DNA of 8,594 nucleotides. Source: Candidatus Poseidoniaceae archaeon. GTDB lineage: Archaea > Thermoplasmatota > Poseidoniia > Poseidoniales > Poseidoniaceae. The position numbers and the translations under genes were made by a program. Below are positions 7,362 through 8,594 of the stretch, piece by piece (the first letter of the stretch is position 1; the number at the start of each line of letters is the position of its first letter). The notes beneath the pieces are model-generated. The model was not told the DNA's origin. It saw only the letters and a list, made by a program, of their open reading frames with translations, and did not search any database. Location: NCBI GenBank assembly GCA_022425585.1, contig JAKMFF010000031.1:1-8594 (forward strand), read 5' to 3'.

Positions 7362-7364
7362 CAA
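7353..7364. promoter_or_regulatory. 12-bp perfect palindrome, candidate operator
   Basis: TTGGTTAACCAA is its own reverse complement and overlaps the third tandem unit. It ends four bases before the ATG at 7369, where a bound dimeric regulator could block initiation. As RNA it leaves no loop, so a DNA-level role is likelier than a terminator. No protein is known to bind it. Confidence 0.4.
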
Positions 7365-7368
7365 GTTC

Positions 7369-8223
7369 ATGATTGAGTCTACAACTAGATGGAGCGTCAC
7401 TAGAAGAAAAGTTTTCACAAATTGTGCTCGAAGGTACGCAATTAAATATATTGACAATAATTATTCTAATTTAAAACAAAACAAAACGACTTATCACTCT
7501 CCGTGGAATTTGATGATCAAAACCTCCAGGTGTATATTTTTTCAATTATTAGCGGATTTACATAGAGGAGTTAATTGGAGTGAAAAATTAATCCAATCGA
7601 GAATTCGATTTGAATTGACCAGCCAATTAACATCCTTTGGTTTGACTAGTAAGATAATTTCAAACAAAACAAAGAATTACTTAATTTCATCCGCATTTAT
7701 CCGAATTAAAAAAATACTAAAGCATTCAATTATCACTAGAATCCTTGATGGTTCTATCAAAGAATGGAGCTTTCATGAAGGCATTAACTCAGTAGCTTTT
7801 GGGCACATACACGTCTATTGCTCTCCAGACATAGTTTTTCGGACCAAATCAAAATGGCATTTGGTTAGACTAACTTTTCAATCTGAAAGAATCCAGCCAT
7901 ATGTTGAATTAGAATTATGTTCAATGTTATTATGGTCAAAATATAATCAATATTTACCAAATATACAAGAGAAATTTGCTCTACATGGTTTATTTTATAG
8001 TAATGGTAAATGGAGAAAATATTCAATTATACCAAGTCAAAGAATGTTACAAGAATCAAAGCAATTATTGGAAAAGGATGTTCATAACATGAACTTACTA
8101 CAAATTGAATTTATGAAGAACCTGAACCCAAATAAATTACCATTAGCAAACTCACCCAAGTATTGTATTCGTTGTCCGTATAAATTATCATGCCCAAAAT
8201 TTAGTTTTCCAAAAAAGATATAG
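7369..8223 (+). CDS. PD-(D/E)XK-like iron-sulfur protein (Cas4/AddB style), apparently catalytically degenerate
   Basis: This 284-residue protein starts with WSVTRRKVFTNCARRYAIKYI, the usual opening of RecB-like nuclease domains (S-x-S/T-R-x-x-x-F-x-x-C-P-x-x-Y). It ends with CIRCPYKLSC. Cys19 with Cys266, Cys269 and Cys275 reproduces the one-plus-three cysteine pattern that holds a 4Fe-4S cluster in Cas4 and AddB. In the catalytic core, SPDIVF (Asp154) fits the first metal-binding Asp. The following strand, where D/E-x-K is expected, reads WHLVRLTFQ at 163-171, with neither acid nor lysine. A helix resembling the QxxxY region (YVELELCSMLLWSKY, 178-192) follows. The gene is much more AT-rich than its neighbours: three hand-counted lines gave 20-25% G+C, against about 42% in a line of the gene before. 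It lies 37 bases after the 5010 gene. It may be a DNA-binding or structural paralogue, not a nuclease. The fold call is fairly good; the inactivation call depends on my alignment by eye. Confidence 0.65.
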   Translation: MIESTTRWSVTRRKVFTNCARRYAIKYIDNNYSNLKQNKTTYHSPWNLMIKTSRCIFFQLLADLHRGVNWSEKLIQSRIRFELTSQLTSFGLTSKIISNKTKNYLISSAFIRIKKILKHSIITRILDGSIKEWSFHEGINSVAFGHIHVYCSPDIVFRTKSKWHLVRLTFQSERIQPYVELELCSMLLWSKYNQYLPNIQEKFALHGLFYSNGKWRKYSIIPSQRMLQESKQLLEKDVHNMNLLQIEFMKNLNPNKLPLANSPKYCIRCPYKLSCPKFSFPKKI

Positions 8224-8224
8224 G

Positions 8225-8233
8225 TTTTATTTT
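8225..8233 (+). terminator. T-rich tract after the nuclease-like gene
   Basis: TTTTATTTT begins two bases after the stop, without a hairpin. It fits an archaeal oligo-T terminator and is followed by a new promoter-like element, consistent with a transcript boundary here. Confidence 0.35.
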
Positions 8234-8240
8234 AGAACAG

Positions 8241-8249
8241 TATATAAAA
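8241..8249 (+). promoter_or_regulatory. Strong TATA box for the TPR-type gene
   Basis: TATATAAAA is the best archaeal TATA-box match in the window. Transcription would begin about 26 bases downstream, near 8271. That lies after the ATG at 8252 but before the in-frame ATG at 8303, so this element helps decide the start, leaving a leader of about 30 bases. Confidence 0.6.
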
Positions 8250-8302
8250 CCATGGCAAATGTAGCCGTCGAACTTAATAGCATTGTTTTTTTGGAATCAA
8301 AC

Positions 8303-8594
8303 ATGTCGTTAACACCTACTGATTATGACTTCGGAATTCCGTCGAATTATGCCTTTGCCCAAAAAATAACATGCAAGAGTGAAGAAACCAGAAAAATGTT
8401 CGTTGAAGGATGGGGCCATATGCTCAACTACAATCATGAACAAGCAATCGCCTGTTTCTCAAATTGTACTGTACTTGAACCAGATTGCGCAATGGCTTGG
8501 TGGGGTATTTCTTACTGTGTTTCTTCTAATTACAACTGGGCACCTGGATTAGGGTCTGGTCACGATTCAATTCAACAAGCATTATCTGTAATGG
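8303..8594 (+). CDS. TPR-type repeat protein, N-terminal part, cut by the window edge
   Basis: The frame is open to the last base and gives 97 codons. The segment KMFVEGWGHMLNYNHEQAIACF, followed by LEPDCAMAWWGISYCVSSNYN, matches a widespread tetratricopeptide-containing family. In many bacteria that family reads FDQGL-x(3)-Y-x-F-N-H-x-E-A-I-x-x-F, then LDPDCAMAWWG. The paired helices with A/G/Y at TPR positions form the first repeat, and a second seems to begin with GHDSIQQAL at the edge. Proteins of this type are usually soluble scaffolds of 500 or more residues with several repeats; the molecular role is not known to me. I choose ATG 8303 over ATG 8252 because the TATA box at 8241-8249 would put the transcription start after 8252. 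The 17 extra residues (MANVAVELNSIVFLESN) also look unlike the family N terminus. The rest of the gene lies beyond the window. Confidence 0.75.
   Translation, partial: MSLTPTDYDFGIPSNYAFAQKITCKSEETRKMFVEGWGHMLNYNHEQAIACFSNCTVLEPDCAMAWWGISYCVSSNYNWAPGLGSGHDSIQQALSVM

Noticed and set aside
7343..7364. Short CRISPR-like or transposon-end repeat
   Set aside because: The units are 10 bp with no spacers, there is no transposase or matching inverted end elsewhere in the window, and a binding-site array is a simpler reading.
7369..8223. True Cas4 implying a nearby CRISPR system
   Set aside because: No cas1, cas2 or effector gene and no direct-repeat array with spacers is present, and the catalytic strand seems lost. 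The resemblance is to the fold and cysteine pattern only.

Overview
The window looks like a piece of an AT-rich archaeal chromosome. Marine Group II Euryarchaeota (Poseidoniales) or a related Thermoplasmatota lineage is my best guess, at moderate confidence. The reasons are start codons that mostly lack a Shine-Dalgarno sequence, TATA-like elements at archaeal spacing (clearest at 8241-8249), oligo-T tracts instead of strong intrinsic hairpin terminators, and a cargo of polytopic membrane proteins next to ordinary metabolic genes. No tRNA, rRNA, CRISPR array, insertion sequence or integrase is visible.

Layout: (1) 1-531, the 3' part of a methionine sulfoxide reductase A gene whose start lies outside the window. 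(2) 568-2202, a full-length delta-1-pyrroline-5-carboxylate dehydrogenase that resembles the eukaryotic ALDH4A1 branch. (3) 2181-2525, a probable small two-helix membrane protein on the minus strand, convergent with and overlapping the dehydrogenase. (4) 2629-4131, a PrsW-family intramembrane metalloprotease homologue with all expected metal-site motifs. (5) 4188-4961, a DUF92 membrane protein, the family of plant phytyl-phosphate kinase VTE6. (6) 5010-7331, an exported modular membrane protein I do not recognise: signal peptide, beta-rich outer region, two helices, a cysteine-free thioredoxin-like domain, then about six helices. (7) 7369-8223, a very AT-rich gene for a PD-(D/E)XK-like protein that keeps the Cas4/AddB-type four-cysteine iron-sulfur pattern but seems to have lost its nuclease residues. 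(8) 8303-end, the start of a TPR-type protein cut by the window edge.

Functional links are loose. MsrA (oxidised methionine repair) and the dehydrogenase (proline to glutamate) are housekeeping enzymes. Genes 3 to 6 form a block of envelope proteins. The most unusual items are the apparently inactivated iron-sulfur nuclease-fold protein, the cysteine-free thioredoxin-like membrane protein just upstream of it, and a repeated TTGGTTGAC-type motif that precedes the start codons of both, which hints at shared control. No known defence or mobile system is complete here, and I do not claim one.
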